Positions 27,095-38,696 of a stretch of 64,000 nucleotides of DNA are shown here, piece after piece (position 1 is the first letter of the stretch; each line of letters opens with the position of its first letter). Position numbers and translations under genes: made by a program. The DNA lies in the NCBI GenBank assembly GCA_025980465.1, contig JAICXJ010000009.1, forward strand, positions 26,414-90,413, in the 5' to 3' direction. The stretch comes from Frankiales bacterium (lineage in GTDB: Bacteria > Actinomycetota > Actinomycetes > JAFAQI01). The notes under the pieces are model-generated. The model did not search any database. It worked only from the letters and a program-made list of their open reading frames with translations, and was not told the origin of the DNA.

Positions 27095-27122
27095 CTGACG
27101 CCGATAATGGACATTATGTCAG
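27095..27122. repeat. AT-rich palindrome between rbpA and the DUF5999 gene
   Basis: ATAATG-GA-CATTAT (27104-27117) is a perfect inverted repeat, flanked by CTGAC and GTCAG (27095-27099, 27118-27122), in an otherwise featureless 349-base gap (27001-27349). It could be an operator or part of a promoter for either divergent gene. The rest of the gap shows no gene. Confidence 0.4.
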
Positions 27123-27349
27123 GTCTACCATATCGGGCCGAAGGTGAAGGGATCCCCCGCAGACGGGCCAGGATTTCGACCCAGGGTCGCTCCGGGCGGC
27201 ACCCCCGGCCACTCCACAGTCTCAGGTCGCGCAGAACTCATTCACAGTTCGCCGCGATTCGCTATACGGAATTCGTCCGGTCGTGCCGACACTGGATGTA
27301 CCGGCGCGATCCGGCGTCGGAAGGAACGCACAGAAAGAGGGGCACAACG

Positions 27350-27556
27350 ATGTGCCTGCACCACCCGACTTGCCCGTCGGCCGATGCCGCTGACCGCGAC
27401 GCCGCCCGCGTGGTCGCGAGTCACCCCGAGCAGGGCTGGAGCCTGCTCTGCAACGGCGTTGTCAGTTTCGACGACGCGGGGGACCTACTTCCGGATGGAA
27501 GCGTGATCCCGCCGCAGCAGCGGCAGCCGCACGACCACCACCTCCCCGCCGCGTAG
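27350..27556 (+). CDS. DUF5999 family small protein
   Basis: 68 residues from the ATG at 27350, preceded by GAGGGG; the longer open frame upstream has no family similarity. MCLHHPTCPSADAADRDAARVVASHPEQGWSLLCNGVV is nearly the whole DUF5999 signature, known from streptomycetes and relatives. Three Cys and two adjacent His near the N-terminus could bind a metal. No function is known. It is convergent with gcvP, six bases apart. Confidence 0.88.
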   Translation: MCLHHPTCPSADAADRDAARVVASHPEQGWSLLCNGVVSFDDAGDLLPDGSVIPPQQRQPHDHHLPAA

Positions 27557-27562
27557 GGCTCG

Positions 27563-30406
<2,844 letters not shown>

Positions 30407-30482
30407 TGGAGCCTCCTCGAGTCCGTCCCAAACCGGGCGGGACGGTGCGGGTCGATCCGCATCGCGGACCTGACCAGTCGGA

Positions 30483-30504
30483 CGATCCGCCCTTGGGCGG
30501 ATCG
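30483..30504 (-). terminator. Expression-platform hairpin after the glycine riboswitch
   Basis: Perfect 10-bp inverted repeat CGATCCGCCC / GGGCGGATCG with two bases between the arms, directly 3' of the second aptamer and 77 bases before gcvP. No T-run follows. It is likely the regulated terminator or anti-terminator element of the switch. Confidence 0.55.
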
Positions 30505-30715
30505 AAGGCTCCCCCTCTGTCTACGAACCTGAGAGTGTCCCCCGCCGTAGCGGACCCACTGCGGGTCCGCCGGGCGAGCTTGCCCCGTCGGTGAGGCGTC
30601 GAACGACGCCTGCTCTCCAGAGTGCCCTGCCCGCGCGGTCCGTCTGCCTGAGAGGTTCCGGGGAGGTTGCTCCTTCGGCGCCCCGGACTGGCGTGCCGGG
30701 GACTCTCCCACGCGG
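30505..30715 (-). ncRNA. Tandem glycine riboswitch upstream of gcvP
   Basis: Two adjacent aptamers read on the minus strand. Aptamer I: GGGAGAGTCC, then GCGCCGAAGGAGCAACC and ACCTCTCAGGCA, ending near CTCTGGAGAGC. Aptamer II: CACCGACGGGGCAAGC, then ACTCTCAGGTTC and GACAGAGGGGG. The GCCGAAGG/GACGGGGCAAG and CTCAGG blocks are the conserved core of the gcvT-type riboswitch. Glycine binding normally turns on glycine cleavage genes. The remaining bases up to 30812 show no gene. Confidence 0.92.
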
Positions 30716-30812
30716 GGTGATCAGGCTACTTGACGGTATCAGTGACGGCCGCCAGATCGGGCCGTGGAACGCCGGAAACGCCGCGCTGAGCGCCTCGTAG
30801 CGCCGCGATCGG

Positions 30813-31391
30813 CTAGGCGGGGGTACGACGCTTGCGGCGGGCCGCCAATTCGTCTGCAGCGTCCGCTGAGAGGCCCGTACCGGGTTCGGCGCGCTCGGCC
30901 GGGAGCTCGGCAAGGCTGCCCTCGACCTCGCTCACCACCCGGCCGACGGCGATCCCGAAGACCCCCTGGCCGCCCTGCACCAGGTCGACGACCTCGTCGG
31001 GAGAGGTGCAGGCGTAGACCGTGGTGCCGTCGCTCATCAGCGTGACATCGGTCAGGTCCGCTTCGCCGGCCTCCCGAAGATGAGTGACGGCGAGCCGGAT
31101 GTTCTGCAACGAGACGCCGGTGTCGAGCAGCCGCTTGACGACCTTGAGCAACAGGATGTCGCGGAAGGAGTACAGCCGCTGGGTCCCGGAGCCCGACGCC
31201 GGACGCACCGAGGGCACTACGAGGCCGGTGCGGGCCCAGTAGTCGAGTTGGCGATAGGTGATCCCGGCGACTGTGCACGCGGTGGGTCCTCGGTAGCCGA
31301 CCGGGTCGCCGCCGGCCTGTTCCATGCCGAACAGCGCAGGCTGCGTTGCGCGCGTGCCGGGGTCTTTGCTACCTGACTCGTCGCCCGTCAC
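30813..31391 (-). CDS. MerR-family regulator (Rv1830-like)
   Basis: 192 residues from a GTG at 31391 with GGAGGG just upstream; an ATG at 31439 is an alternative. YRGPTACTVAGITYRQLDYWARTGLVVPSVRPASGSGTQRLYSFRDILLLKVVKRLLDTG is the variant MerR HTH of the Rv1830 group, and YACTSPDEVVDLVQGGQGVFGIAVG its C-terminal domain. No Cys suited for metal sensing. The ligand and targets are not known to me. Conserved neighbour of gcvP, the DUF151 gene and ftsR. Confidence 0.88.
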   Translation of the reverse strand: MTGDESGSKDPGTRATQPALFGMEQAGGDPVGYRGPTACTVAGITYRQLDYWARTGLVVPSVRPASGSGTQRLYSFRDILLLKVVKRLLDTGVSLQNIRLAVTHLREAGEADLTDVTLMSDGTTVYACTSPDEVVDLVQGGQGVFGIAVGRVVSEVEGSLAELPAERAEPGTGLSADAADELAARRKRRTPA

Positions 31392-31518
31392 GTGCCCTCC
31401 GAACCGCGCCGATCCCGCCGCCACCGAGGTAAACGCCATCGATGGAATTCCGTGGCTGACGGTAGGAGCCTGGCCGGTAGGCGTCAATGACAGATTCAGG
31501 CGCGTCCTAGATCTCGAT

Positions 31519-31531
31519 GTCTAGTCGAGAC
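31519..31531. repeat. AT-rich inverted repeat upstream of the MerR gene
   Basis: GTCT-AGTCG-AGAC in an AT-rich patch between the DUF151 stop and the MerR start (31392-31534). It shares the TAGTCGAG core with patches at 43030 and 58984 and may be an operator. Confidence 0.35.
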
Positions 31532-31534
31532 TTT

Positions 31535-32008
31535 TTATGAGTCGCCCGTCTCAAAGTCCTCAGGAGATATCTGGTCGAGGAACTCCCGGAAGCGTTCGAC
31601 CTCGGTCTCCTGCTCGTCGGCGATCGCGATCCCAGCGGTGTCGAGAACGGACTCCTCGGCGTAAATGACCGTCCCCACCCGGATCGCGAGCGCGATCGCG
31701 TCTGACGGCCGCGCCGACACGGCGGTGCCGTCCTGAAACTTTAGATCCGCGTAGTAGACGCCATCGCGCAGATCGGTGATCAGGACTGCGTCGAGCTGGG
31801 CGCCGAGCGCCTCGAGGACGTCCTTGAGCAGGTCGTGGGTCAGTGGGCGGGCGGGCACGATCCCCTGCTGCGCGAAGGCGATCGCGGTGGCCTCGACCGC
31901 GCCGATCCAGATCGGCAGGTAGCGGTCGCCGGCTGACTCTTTGAGCAGCACGATCGGCTGGTTGGACGGAAGCTCGACTCGGACGCCGACGACGGTGAGT
32001 TCGTTCAC
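31535..32008 (-). CDS. Bifunctional nuclease family (DUF151) protein
   Basis: 157 residues. MNELTVVGVRVELPSNQPIVLLKE, RYLPIWIGAVEATAIAFA, RPLTHDLLKDVLEALGA and SARPSDAIALAIRVG are the conserved DUF151/BFN blocks; the C-terminal tail is acidic with coiled character. Plant homologues cleave RNA and DNA; the bacterial role is not established. Position between two MerR genes matches Rv1829. Confidence 0.92.
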   Translation of the reverse strand: MNELTVVGVRVELPSNQPIVLLKESAGDRYLPIWIGAVEATAIAFAQQGIVPARPLTHDLLKDVLEALGAQLDAVLITDLRDGVYYADLKFQDGTAVSARPSDAIALAIRVGTVIYAEESVLDTAGIAIADEQETEVERFREFLDQISPEDFETGDS

Positions 32009-32085
32009 ACCCTCACTCCGCTCCGACTCGTGCTGGCTGTGCTGCGAACCTACACCGCGATCCGGCAGCGGAGGCTCGCGATCAC

Positions 32086-32823
32086 TCAGCCGCCGAGTTG
32101 GGGTCGAAGCCCTGCCCGCACCAAGGTGGCGTGCAGCCGCACTGACAGGCTGGCCAGCTCGCGCGCGACCTCGTCGGCGCGGCCCCGGGCCTCGGGATTG
32201 CGCTGGCGAACCAGCGGCGCCACGACCTGTTCCACCAACCCCAGCTCGCGCTCGGCGGTCGTCCGAAACGATCGCAGGTGACGAGGCTCGAGCCCGAAGC
32301 GGCTCATCTGCGCCACGGTCTTGGCGATGACCAGCGCGTCACCGTCGTAGTGACCCCCCGGCCGCGGGCTGATCAGGCCGAACGATTCGATCTGGTTCAA
32401 CTGCTCGGCCTCGATGCCGGCTGCCTGAACGAGCTCATCCCGCGACAGCCGGAGCTCGGAGGGCTCCGGCAGGAAGTCGTCCGCGTGTGGCAGGCCATCA
32501 GCCTCCTCCCCCGCACTGACCGGCACCTGCGGTCCGCTCTGGCCCGCCACCGCCGGCTGCAGACCGCGGTCGATCGCTTCAAGGTGGGACTTGATCACCC
32601 GCAGCGGCAGGTAGTTGTCGCGCTGTGCGGCGAGCACGTAACGGAGCCGGCCGACGTCATCGCGGCTGAACTTGCGGTAGCCCGAGGACGTGCGAGCCGG
32701 CTCCACCAGACCTTCCGCCTCGAGGAACCGGATCTTCGAGATCGTCACGTCCGGAAATTCGCCGCGCAGCTGCCCGAGGACCTCGCCGATGCTCATGAAG
32801 GCGTGGGAGGCGCTGGTGCTCAT
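32086..32823 (-). CDS. ftsR: MerR-family regulator FtsR (Rv1828-like)
   Basis: 245 residues from the ATG that overlaps the garA stop; the GTG three bases upstream is an alternative. HTH: MSIGEVLGQLRGEFPDVTISKIRFLEAEGLVEPARTSSGYRKFSRDDVGRLRYVLAAQRD, the diagnostic FtsR stretch. A second winged-helix-like part near residues 120-200 ends with RFGLEPRHLRSFRTTAERE. In Corynebacterium glutamicum FtsR activates ftsZ. Co-transcribed with garA. Confidence 0.92.
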   Translation of the reverse strand: MSTSASHAFMSIGEVLGQLRGEFPDVTISKIRFLEAEGLVEPARTSSGYRKFSRDDVGRLRYVLAAQRDNYLPLRVIKSHLEAIDRGLQPAVAGQSGPQVPVSAGEEADGLPHADDFLPEPSELRLSRDELVQAAGIEAEQLNQIESFGLISPRPGGHYDGDALVIAKTVAQMSRFGLEPRHLRSFRTTAERELGLVEQVVAPLVRQRNPEARGRADEVARELASLSVRLHATLVRAGLRPQLGG

Positions 32824-33332
32824 CACGCCCCAGCCGGGTAGCTGGTGAAGAACAGCAGCCGGAACTTCCCCACCTGCACCTCGTCGCCGTTACCGAGCGG
32901 CGCCGACTCGATTCGCTCCCGGTTGAGGTACGTGCCGTTGAGGCTGCCGGTGTCGGCCACGACATAGCCGTCCGCGGTCCGAGTAAATGTTGCGTGGTGA
33001 CGCGACACGGTGACGTCGTCGAGGAAGATGTCGCTGTCGGGGTGCCGGCCGGCGGTCGTCACCTCCTGGTCGAGCAGGAATCGGCTGCCGGCGTTGGGTC
33101 CTCGCTGCACGACGAGAAGCGCGAAACCGGCCGGAAGCGACTCGCCGAGCAGTTCACCGGCCAGGTCGTCATGTTCGTCGACCTCGACGCCGGCAAGCGA
33201 GAGCGTGCTGGTCTGGTCCGCAGACACGGCCGCGGCGCCCCCGGCGCCGGAAAGCGCGGTCCCGCACCGCGAGCAGAACCTGGAGTCGCCCGGATTCTGG
33301 TTTCCGCACTCGGGACAGAAGACGCTGGGCAT
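32823..33332 (-). CDS. garA: FHA-domain regulator GarA/OdhI-like
   Basis: 169 residues. The FHA domain (about 75-165) has GRHPDSDIFLDDVTVSRHHATF and GSLNGTYLN with the phosphothreonine-binding Arg, Ser and His. A zinc ribbon (Cys6, Cys9, Cys20, Cys23) precedes it. In GarA/OdhI, kinase phosphorylation of an N-terminal ETTS motif controls binding to 2-oxoglutarate dehydrogenase and glutamate dehydrogenase; here the candidate site is DQTSTLSL (Thr41/Thr43), so ETTS is not strictly kept. One-base-scale overlap with ftsR. Confidence 0.92.
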   Translation of the reverse strand: MPSVFCPECGNQNPGDSRFCSRCGTALSGAGGAAAVSADQTSTLSLAGVEVDEHDDLAGELLGESLPAGFALLVVQRGPNAGSRFLLDQEVTTAGRHPDSDIFLDDVTVSRHHATFTRTADGYVVADTGSLNGTYLNRERIESAPLGNGDEVQVGKFRLLFFTSYPAGA

Positions 33333-33390
33333 CGGGTGGTTCGCCTACTTCCCGGTGGCTCGTTCCGTGGTCCGGGTGGACTTCGGTGGC

Positions 33391-33424
33391 CTAGCGCCTG
33401 CTAGATGAAACCTCAACCACAGGT
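33391..33424 (-). promoter_or_regulatory. garA promoter with a MerR-like palindrome
   Basis: On the minus strand TTGAGG (33411-33416) and TAGGCC (33388-33393) are 17 bases apart, about 60 bases before garA. The 15-bp near-palindrome ACCTC-AACCA-CAGGT (33410-33424) overlaps the -35 element. It fits the motif family described in the findings and is a plausible autoregulatory FtsR site. Nothing else is seen in the gap 33333-33518. Confidence 0.45.
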
Positions 33425-33518
33425 CTAGGGCAGGCACACGCTAGAGCCACGGCCGACACTGGTCAACCCGACAGGTAAGCGGGCTGGCGCCGAGCCGTGA
33501 AAGCGGCCGGGGCCTGGT

Positions 33519-33905
33519 TCAGGAGCCGGCGTCGATGAGCGCCTGGTACGCCGCGGCATCGAGCAAGCCATCCGCAGCACCCTGCTCGATCGGCTTGATC
33601 GCGACGATCCACCCCGAGCCGTAGGCGTCGCTGTTCACCAGGTCCGGCCGGGTCTCGAGCTCCTCGTTGCGGGCGACCACCTCGCCGGCGAACGGGGCGT
33701 AGATCTCCGACACGCTCTTCGTGGACTCGACCTCGCCGAGCACCGACCCGGCCGCGACGGTCGCGCCGATCTCGGGCAGCGCCACGAAGACGATGTCGCC
33801 GAGCGCCTCCTGAGCGAAGTCCGTGATGCCGACTCGCACCGCACCGTCGGCCTCGGTGCGCGCCCACTCGTGCTCGGTCGTGTAGCTCAGATCCTCCGGT
33901 ACCAC
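33519..33905 (-). CDS. gcvH: Glycine cleavage system H protein
   Basis: 128 residues from a GTG with GGGAG eight bases upstream; a longer frame begins at 33941 without family similarity. YTTEHEWAR at the N-terminus, VGITDFAQEALGDIVFVALPEIG, and the lipoylation lysine in VESTKSVSEIYAP identify it. It carries the aminomethyl group between P, T and L proteins. gcvP is downstream in the same direction, beyond garA-ftsR-DUF151-merR. Confidence 0.96.
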   Translation of the reverse strand: MVPEDLSYTTEHEWARTEADGAVRVGITDFAQEALGDIVFVALPEIGATVAAGSVLGEVESTKSVSEIYAPFAGEVVARNEELETRPDLVNSDAYGSGWIVAIKPIEQGAADGLLDAAAYQALIDAGS

Positions 33906-33954
33906 GTCGCTCGCTCCCGCTCGTCGACTGCTTCGGCCCACTGCTGGCGGGAGC

Positions 33955-34530
33955 CTAACGTGCGAGCACGCGGCGTTCCTCGACCAGGTACAGCCAGCCC
34001 GACCACAGGTAGAGCGCTGCGCCCCAGCCGGTGAAGGCCCAGGCGAGCGGCCGCATCACGTGCCCGAGCGTGTTGTCACCCACGGAGAGCAGCAGACCAG
34101 GGAACGCGTAGAGCAGATTGAGCGTGGCCGCCTTGCCGAGGAAGTGCACCGGCGGCGGCCCGTGACCTGCGCGCCGAAGAGCCACCAGCCCGCCGGAGAG
34201 GACCAGATCTCGGCCGACCAGGACCGCGGCGAGCCAAATCGGAATGATCCCCCGCGCCGTCAGCGCGGCGAGCGTCGCCAGGATGTAGAGCCGGTCGGCC
34301 GCCGGGTCGAGCAGCTCGCCGACCCGGCTAGTCAGGTTGAACCGTCGGGCGATCTTGCCGTCCGCGTAGTCGGAGAATCCGGCGAGCATCAGCACGATCA
34401 CCGCCCAGCCGTCCGCATGCCGCCCGAGCGCGAGCCAGAGGAAGACTGGCACCCCCACCAGACGCAGTGCCGACAGCAGGTTCGGGACCGTCCACACCCG
34501 GTCGCTCGCCGGGGCCGGTCCCGTGCTCAT
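33955..34530 (-). CDS. CDP-alcohol phosphatidyltransferase (PgsA-like)
   Basis: 191 residues, about five membrane helices. The CDP-alcohol phosphotransferase motif is complete: SDYADGKIARRFNLTSRVGE then LLDPAADR, giving the metal-binding Asp residues. It makes a phospholipid from CDP-diacylglycerol and an alcohol; PgsA2-like proteins occupy this place near gcvH in mycobacteria. Whether glycerol phosphate, inositol phosphate or another acceptor is used cannot be read here. Confidence 0.88.
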   Translation of the reverse strand: MSTGPAPASDRVWTVPNLLSALRLVGVPVFLWLALGRHADGWAVIVLMLAGFSDYADGKIARRFNLTSRVGELLDPAADRLYILATLAALTARGIIPIWLAAVLVGRDLVLSGGLVALRRAGHGPPPVHFLGKAATLNLLYAFPGLLLSVGDNTLGHVMRPLAWAFTGWGAALYLWSGWLYLVEERRVLAR

Positions 34531-34608
34531 CGAGCGGAGTCTAGAGAGGCGCGATCACATCCTTGACGACGTGGCGCGAGCGGCGCGCCCACTAGACTTC
34601 GCGGCCAG

Positions 34609-34682
<74 letters not shown>

Positions 34683-34736
34683 CGCACTGGCGGGGCTGCC
34701 GCTGTGAGCGGGCTAGCGCATATCGCGTCACCGGGC

Positions 34737-36086
34737 TCACCGGCGTCCCTTCGCCGCCTTCCGCGACTCCCTCGGCTTCACCACGAGCTGGATCGGCGTA
34801 CCAGCGAAGCCGTACTGCTCGCGCAACCGCCGTTCGATGAAGCGCCGGTACGACGCCTCGAGCGGCCCGGTGGTGAAGAGCACGAAGCGAGGCGGCGCCA
34901 CGCCTGGCTGGGTCGCGAACAGCACCTTCGGCTGCTTGCCACCGCGCACCGGCGGCGGCGTCGCCGCCACCAGCGCGCTGAGGAACGCGTTGAGCTCGCT
35001 GGTGGGGATTCGGGTCTCCCACGCCTCGAGAGCGGCCACGAGCGCCGGCGCGATCCGGCGCAGCCCGCGGCCGGTCCGTGCCGAGAGGTTGAGGCGAGCC
35101 GCCCAGCTGACCCGACCGAGTTCTCGCTCGATCTCTCGGTCGAGTCGCTCCCGCCGATCCTCATCGACCAGGTCCCACTTGTTCAGCAGCAGGACGAGTG
35201 CCCGACCCGCGTCGACGACCATGTCGGCGATCCGCAGGTCCTGATCGGTGATCGGCTCCGATGCATCCAGTAGCAGCAAGACGACCTCGGCCGCGTCGAT
35301 CGCCGCGGAAGTTCGCAGGCTCGAGTAGTACTCGGCCCCCTTCGCCTCGTGCACCCTTCGCCGCAGGCCCGCGGTGTCGACAAACCGCCATGTCGTCTCA
35401 TCGATCGTCACCATCGAGTCCACCGGGTCTCGCGTGGTGCCCGCCACTGCGTCGACTAGGGCGCGCTCAGCACCCGACAGGGCGTTGAGCAGGCTGGACT
35501 TGCCGACATTGGGCTTCCCGACCAGGGCGACCCGGCGTGGCCCGACCGGCGCCGCACCCGGTGCCGGTGACGCCGGCAGCGCCGCGACAATCGCGTCGAG
35601 CAGCTCGCCACTCCCCCGGCCGTGCAGCGCGCTGACCGCCAGCGGCTCGCCGACCCCGAGGCCCCACAACGCCGCCACCTCCGGTTCACTTGTCGACGAG
35701 TCGACTTTGTTGGCGGCGAGCACGACTGCCGGCGCCCGGCGTTGGAGCACCCGGGCGACCGCGGCATCGGCGTCGGTGATCCCGACCGTGGCGTCGACGA
35801 CGAGGACGACGACGTCGGCAGCTTCAGCAGCAACCTCCGCCCCGGCGGCGATTCGAGCGGCCATGCCTTTGGCGTCCGGGAGCCAGCCGCCGGTATCCAC
35901 GACGGTGAAGGTCCGTCCCGCCCACTCCGCCTCGTAGCTAACTCGGTCACGCGTGACCCCGGGGACGTCTTCGACGACCGCTTCGCGGCGGCCGAGCACT
36001 CGGTTCACCAGCGTCGACTTACCGACATTCGGACGGCCGATGACCGCCACGACCGGAATGGCCGTGGCCGAGCCTGGCTGGGTCAC
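34737..36086 (-). CDS. der: Ribosome-assembly GTPase Der (EngA)
   Basis: 449 residues with two GTPase domains in tandem: [13 protein letters not shown] and NKVD in the first, [16 protein letters not shown] and NKWD in the second, then a KH-like C-terminus. It acts in late 50S subunit assembly. The start overlaps the plsC stop (ATGA) and the order cmk-plsC-der makes a tight operon. Confidence 0.97.
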   Translation of the reverse strand: MTQPGSATAIPVVAVIGRPNVGKSTLVNRVLGRREAVVEDVPGVTRDRVSYEAEWAGRTFTVVDTGGWLPDAKGMAARIAAGAEVAAEAADVVVLVVDATVGITDADAAVARVLQRRAPAVVLAANKVDSSTSEPEVAALWGLGVGEPLAVSALHGRGSGELLDAIVAALPASPAPGAAPVGPRRVALVGKPNVGKSSLLNALSGAERALVDAVAGTTRDPVDSMVTIDETTWRFVDTAGLRRRVHEAKGAEYYSSLRTSAAIDAAEVVLLLLDASEPITDQDLRIADMVVDAGRALVLLLNKWDLVDEDRRERLDREIERELGRVSWAARLNLSARTGRGLRRIAPALVAALEAWETRIPTSELNAFLSALVAATPPPVRGGKQPKVLFATQPGVAPPRFVLFTTGPLEASYRRFIERRLREQYGFAGTPIQLVVKPRESRKAAKGRR

Positions 36087-36766
36087 GCTGCCCGGCCGGA
36101 CTCGCCGCCGGTTGCCCGAAGGTGCTCGAGCAACTGGATACGAATCTGCTCGGCGGCGTCCGCGATCGTCGCCCGGGTGCGAGGATCGCCGCTGACCTCG
36201 AGCGAGAACGCCGGCCCGAACACCACCTGGATCGGCGCGCGGAAGCGCGGCAGCGCCTTGCCCTTGGGCAGCGCCGCCGCCGTTCCGGTGCAGACGACCG
36301 GCACGATCGGGCAGCGCCCGCCAAGTGCCAAGTAGCCGATCCCGTGCTGGATGATGGCCAGCTCGCCGGTCCCGCGGGTCCCCTCCGGGAAGACGCCGAG
36401 GACGCCGCCGCCGCGAAGCACGGCAAGCGCTCGATGCAGGTTCGTCCGGTCAGGGGTGCCGCGAATGATCGGGATCTGGCGGGCAAAGTTCAGGATCGGC
36501 CTGAATCCGGTGTCGTAGAGCTCGCTTTTGACCAAGAAGGCGGAGGGCCGCGACAGCATGATCATCACGATCGGCCCGTCGAGGAAGCCGGAGTGGTTTC
36601 CGGCGAGGAGCACCGGCCCCGACGACGGTAGATGTTCCAATCCAACAAGTCTCAACCTGAACACGAGCCTCAACAGGAGTTGAGCAGCTCGTCGTGTGAT
36701 CGCGAGCGGGATTGACTCTTTCGCCGGATCATCGACTCGCCGTAGCCTGCTCGTGGGCCGGGTCAT
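36083..36766 (-). CDS. plsC: 1-acyl-sn-glycerol-3-phosphate acyltransferase
   Basis: 227 residues. The acyltransferase motifs are NHSGFLDG (HX4D catalytic pair) and [10 protein letters not shown], with an N-terminal hydrophobic segment. It acylates lysophosphatidic acid in phospholipid synthesis. Overlaps cmk upstream and der downstream by four bases each. Bases 36630-36730, coding residues around [17 protein letters not shown], are unusually AT-rich with rare codons and hold an inverted repeat. Confidence 0.92.
   Translation of the reverse strand: MTRPTSRLRRVDDPAKESIPLAITRRAAQLLLRLVFRLRLVGLEHLPSSGPVLLAGNHSGFLDGPIVMIMLSRPSAFLVKSELYDTGFRPILNFARQIPIIRGTPDRTNLHRALAVLRGGGVLGVFPEGTRGTGELAIIQHGIGYLALGGRCPIVPVVCTGTAAALPKGKALPRFRAPIQVVFGPAFSLEVSGDPRTRATIADAAEQIRIQLLEHLRATGGESGRAA
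36667..36684. repeat. Inverted repeat inside plsC
   Basis: CTCAAC-AGGA-GTTGAG (36669-36684), a perfect 6-bp inverted repeat within an AT-rich coding patch; relates to the motif family in the findings. Confidence 0.35.
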
Positions 36767-37434
36767 GAGACAACCTCCGCGACCTGGCCCACAATCACCG
36801 CGATGACCTCGTCGGCCGACAGTGAGCTGGTGTCGACGACCACCGCGTCCGGGGCCTGGGTCAGCGGGGACGCCGCCCGTGATGAGTCGGCTTGATCGCG
36901 GCGGATCAGCTCCGCCTCGGTGCCGGCAACCGCCTCCGCGCCCTGGCCGTCCTGGCTGGCACGTCGCCGCGCCCTGGTTGCCGGGTCGGCCGTGAGATAG
37001 ACCTTCACCGGCGCATCAGGCGCCACTGTGGTGCCGATGTCCCGCCCCTCGACCACGATGCCGCCGGCGCCGATCAGGTCACGCTGGCGCGCAACCATCA
37101 CTAGGCGCACTCCCGGCACTGCACTGACCGCGCTCACCGCGGCAGTCACCTTGCGGGTACGGACCTGATCGGTGACATCGGTCCCGTCGATCGCGATCCG
37201 GGGCGCTGCCGGGTCCGGCGTGATCGAGAGCTCGGCAGCCTCCGCCAGCGCCGTCAACGCTGCACCGTCGGCCAACCCCACGCCGCGCTCCAAGGCCAGC
37301 CACGTGACCGATCGGTACATCGCACCGGTGTCGAGGTAGCGCAACCCGAGCGCTACCGCGGTCCCTCGCGCGACGGTGGACTTTCCCGACCCGGACGGCC
37401 CGTCGATGGCGACGACGAGATTGCGCCGCTGCAC
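36763..37434 (-). CDS. cmk: Cytidylate kinase
   Basis: 223 residues from a GTG with AGGAGG just upstream; the open frame continues to 37500 without similarity. VVAIDGPSGSGKSTVARG is the P-loop, YLDTGAMYR the nucleotide monophosphate site, and VVEGRDIGTTVAPDAPVKVYLTA the CMP-binding segment. It phosphorylates CMP/dCMP. Coupled to plsC and der. The gap to tyrA (37435-37565) ends in an AT-rich patch. Confidence 0.95.
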   Translation of the reverse strand: MQRRNLVVAIDGPSGSGKSTVARGTAVALGLRYLDTGAMYRSVTWLALERGVGLADGAALTALAEAAELSITPDPAAPRIAIDGTDVTDQVRTRKVTAAVSAVSAVPGVRLVMVARQRDLIGAGGIVVEGRDIGTTVAPDAPVKVYLTADPATRARRRASQDGQGAEAVAGTEAELIRRDQADSSRAASPLTQAPDAVVVDTSSLSADEVIAVIVGQVAEVVS

Positions 37435-37565
37435 CGGACCTCCTCGCGGTTTCACTGGCCGGGCAGAGTCTAGGCCTCCGGCGCTCGGGACCCTCCCCAC
37501 GCTGCGCGAACCGGTCCGGCCTGAGCGTGAATGAGGCGCTCAGAGCCGACTTGTCGATATGACGA

Positions 37566-38684
37566 TCAGTCGCCACTCGGCTCGCTTGCGCTGGCGCGCC
37601 AGCCCCGTGCCTCCAGCCCCGCCTCGAGCCTGCCACCCATGCCCGGCGCTACGTCGAGCTCGACGATGCCCAGCGGCTGCCCCGGCGAGTGGTCCACCCG
37701 GATGTCCTCGACATTGACACCGTCGGCCGCGGCATCCGCCAGCAGCCGGGCCAGCCGGCCCGGCTCATCGGGAACCACCACCGAGACGGTCGCCCAACGG
37801 ACCGCCGCCTGCCCGTGCTTGCCGGCGAGCAGGCCTCGGCCGGCTCGACCCCGCTCAACGAGGCTGTGGACCAGCTCACCGGCCGCGTCACCACTCGCGA
37901 GGGCGCGCTGCAAGCTCGCGAGCGGCGCGAGTGCTGCCTCGAGGGCACTCGCCACCGCGGCCGGGTTGGCCGTGACGATCTCCGCCCACAACGCCGGATC
38001 GCTGTCGGCGATCCGCGAGGTGTCCCGCAGGCCGGTGCCGGCAAGCGCCACGTCACCGCGATCGAGACCGAGCAACGATCCTGCAAGCGCCGAGGCGATC
38101 AGCTGGGGGGCATGCGACAGCCTGGCCAGCACGAGGTCATGGTCGGCGGCAGCCATCTGGCGCACCGCTGCCCCACAGCCCTCGGCGAGCGCAACGACCG
38201 CTGCAACGGCCGGCGGCGACGATCGCGAGGTGGGGCACACGACCCAAGGGCGCTCCCGGAACAAGTCGGCCGAGGCGTGATGCGGCCCGGACCGCTCTCG
38301 GCCGGCGATCGGGTGGCTACCGACAAACCCGATGAAGTTCGGTTGTAAGATCTCTACCTCGACTTGAGGTCGATGCTGAACACTACTGACATGGGTCACA
38401 GTGGCAGCAACACCAGAACGAACTAGCTCATCGACGACCGGGGCGACCTGGACCGGGGGCACGGCAACAACGGCCAGCTCGACCGGACCCAGCTCCGGCA
38501 ACCAGGGCTCCCCCGCCCCGACTGACGCGGCTAGGTCCACCCGGTCGGCCGTCGTGTCCGAGAGGAACACCTCATAACCCGCCGCCCGAGCGGCCAGCCC
38601 GACGGAGGTACCGATCAGCCCGGCACCAACGATCAGCAGCCGACCTGGGCCGACCGGACCGATCCCGTCGAATGCGGTGGTCAT
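37566..38684 (-). CDS. tyrA: Prephenate dehydrogenase
   Basis: 372 residues. Rossmann motif IVGAGLIGTSVGLAARA, then HPIAGRERSGPHHA with catalytic His residues and the DHDLVLARLSHAPQLIA helix. A C-terminal ACT domain (VSVVVPDEPGRLARLLADAAADGVNVEDIRVD) suggests tyrosine feedback. It follows aroH in transcription, joining chorismate mutase and prephenate oxidation in one unit. Bases 38340-38420 (residues VTHVSSVQHRPQVEVEILQP) are AT-rich and contain a 15-bp palindrome. Confidence 0.93.
   Translation of the reverse strand: MTTAFDGIGPVGPGRLLIVGAGLIGTSVGLAARAAGYEVFLSDTTADRVDLAASVGAGEPWLPELGPVELAVVAVPPVQVAPVVDELVRSGVAATVTHVSSVQHRPQVEVEILQPNFIGFVGSHPIAGRERSGPHHASADLFRERPWVVCPTSRSSPPAVAAVVALAEGCGAAVRQMAAADHDLVLARLSHAPQLIASALAGSLLGLDRGDVALAGTGLRDTSRIADSDPALWAEIVTANPAAVASALEAALAPLASLQRALASGDAAGELVHSLVERGRAGRGLLAGKHGQAAVRWATVSVVVPDEPGRLARLLADAAADGVNVEDIRVDHSPGQPLGIVELDVAPGMGGRLEAGLEARGWRASASEPSGD
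38356..38370. repeat. 15-bp palindrome ACCTC-N5-GAGGT inside tyrA
   Basis: ACCTCGACTTGAGGT, perfect 5-bp arms, in an AT-rich coding patch. One of three best copies with 33410 and 58984. Confidence 0.45.
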
Positions 38685-38696
38685 GGCGTCGTTATG

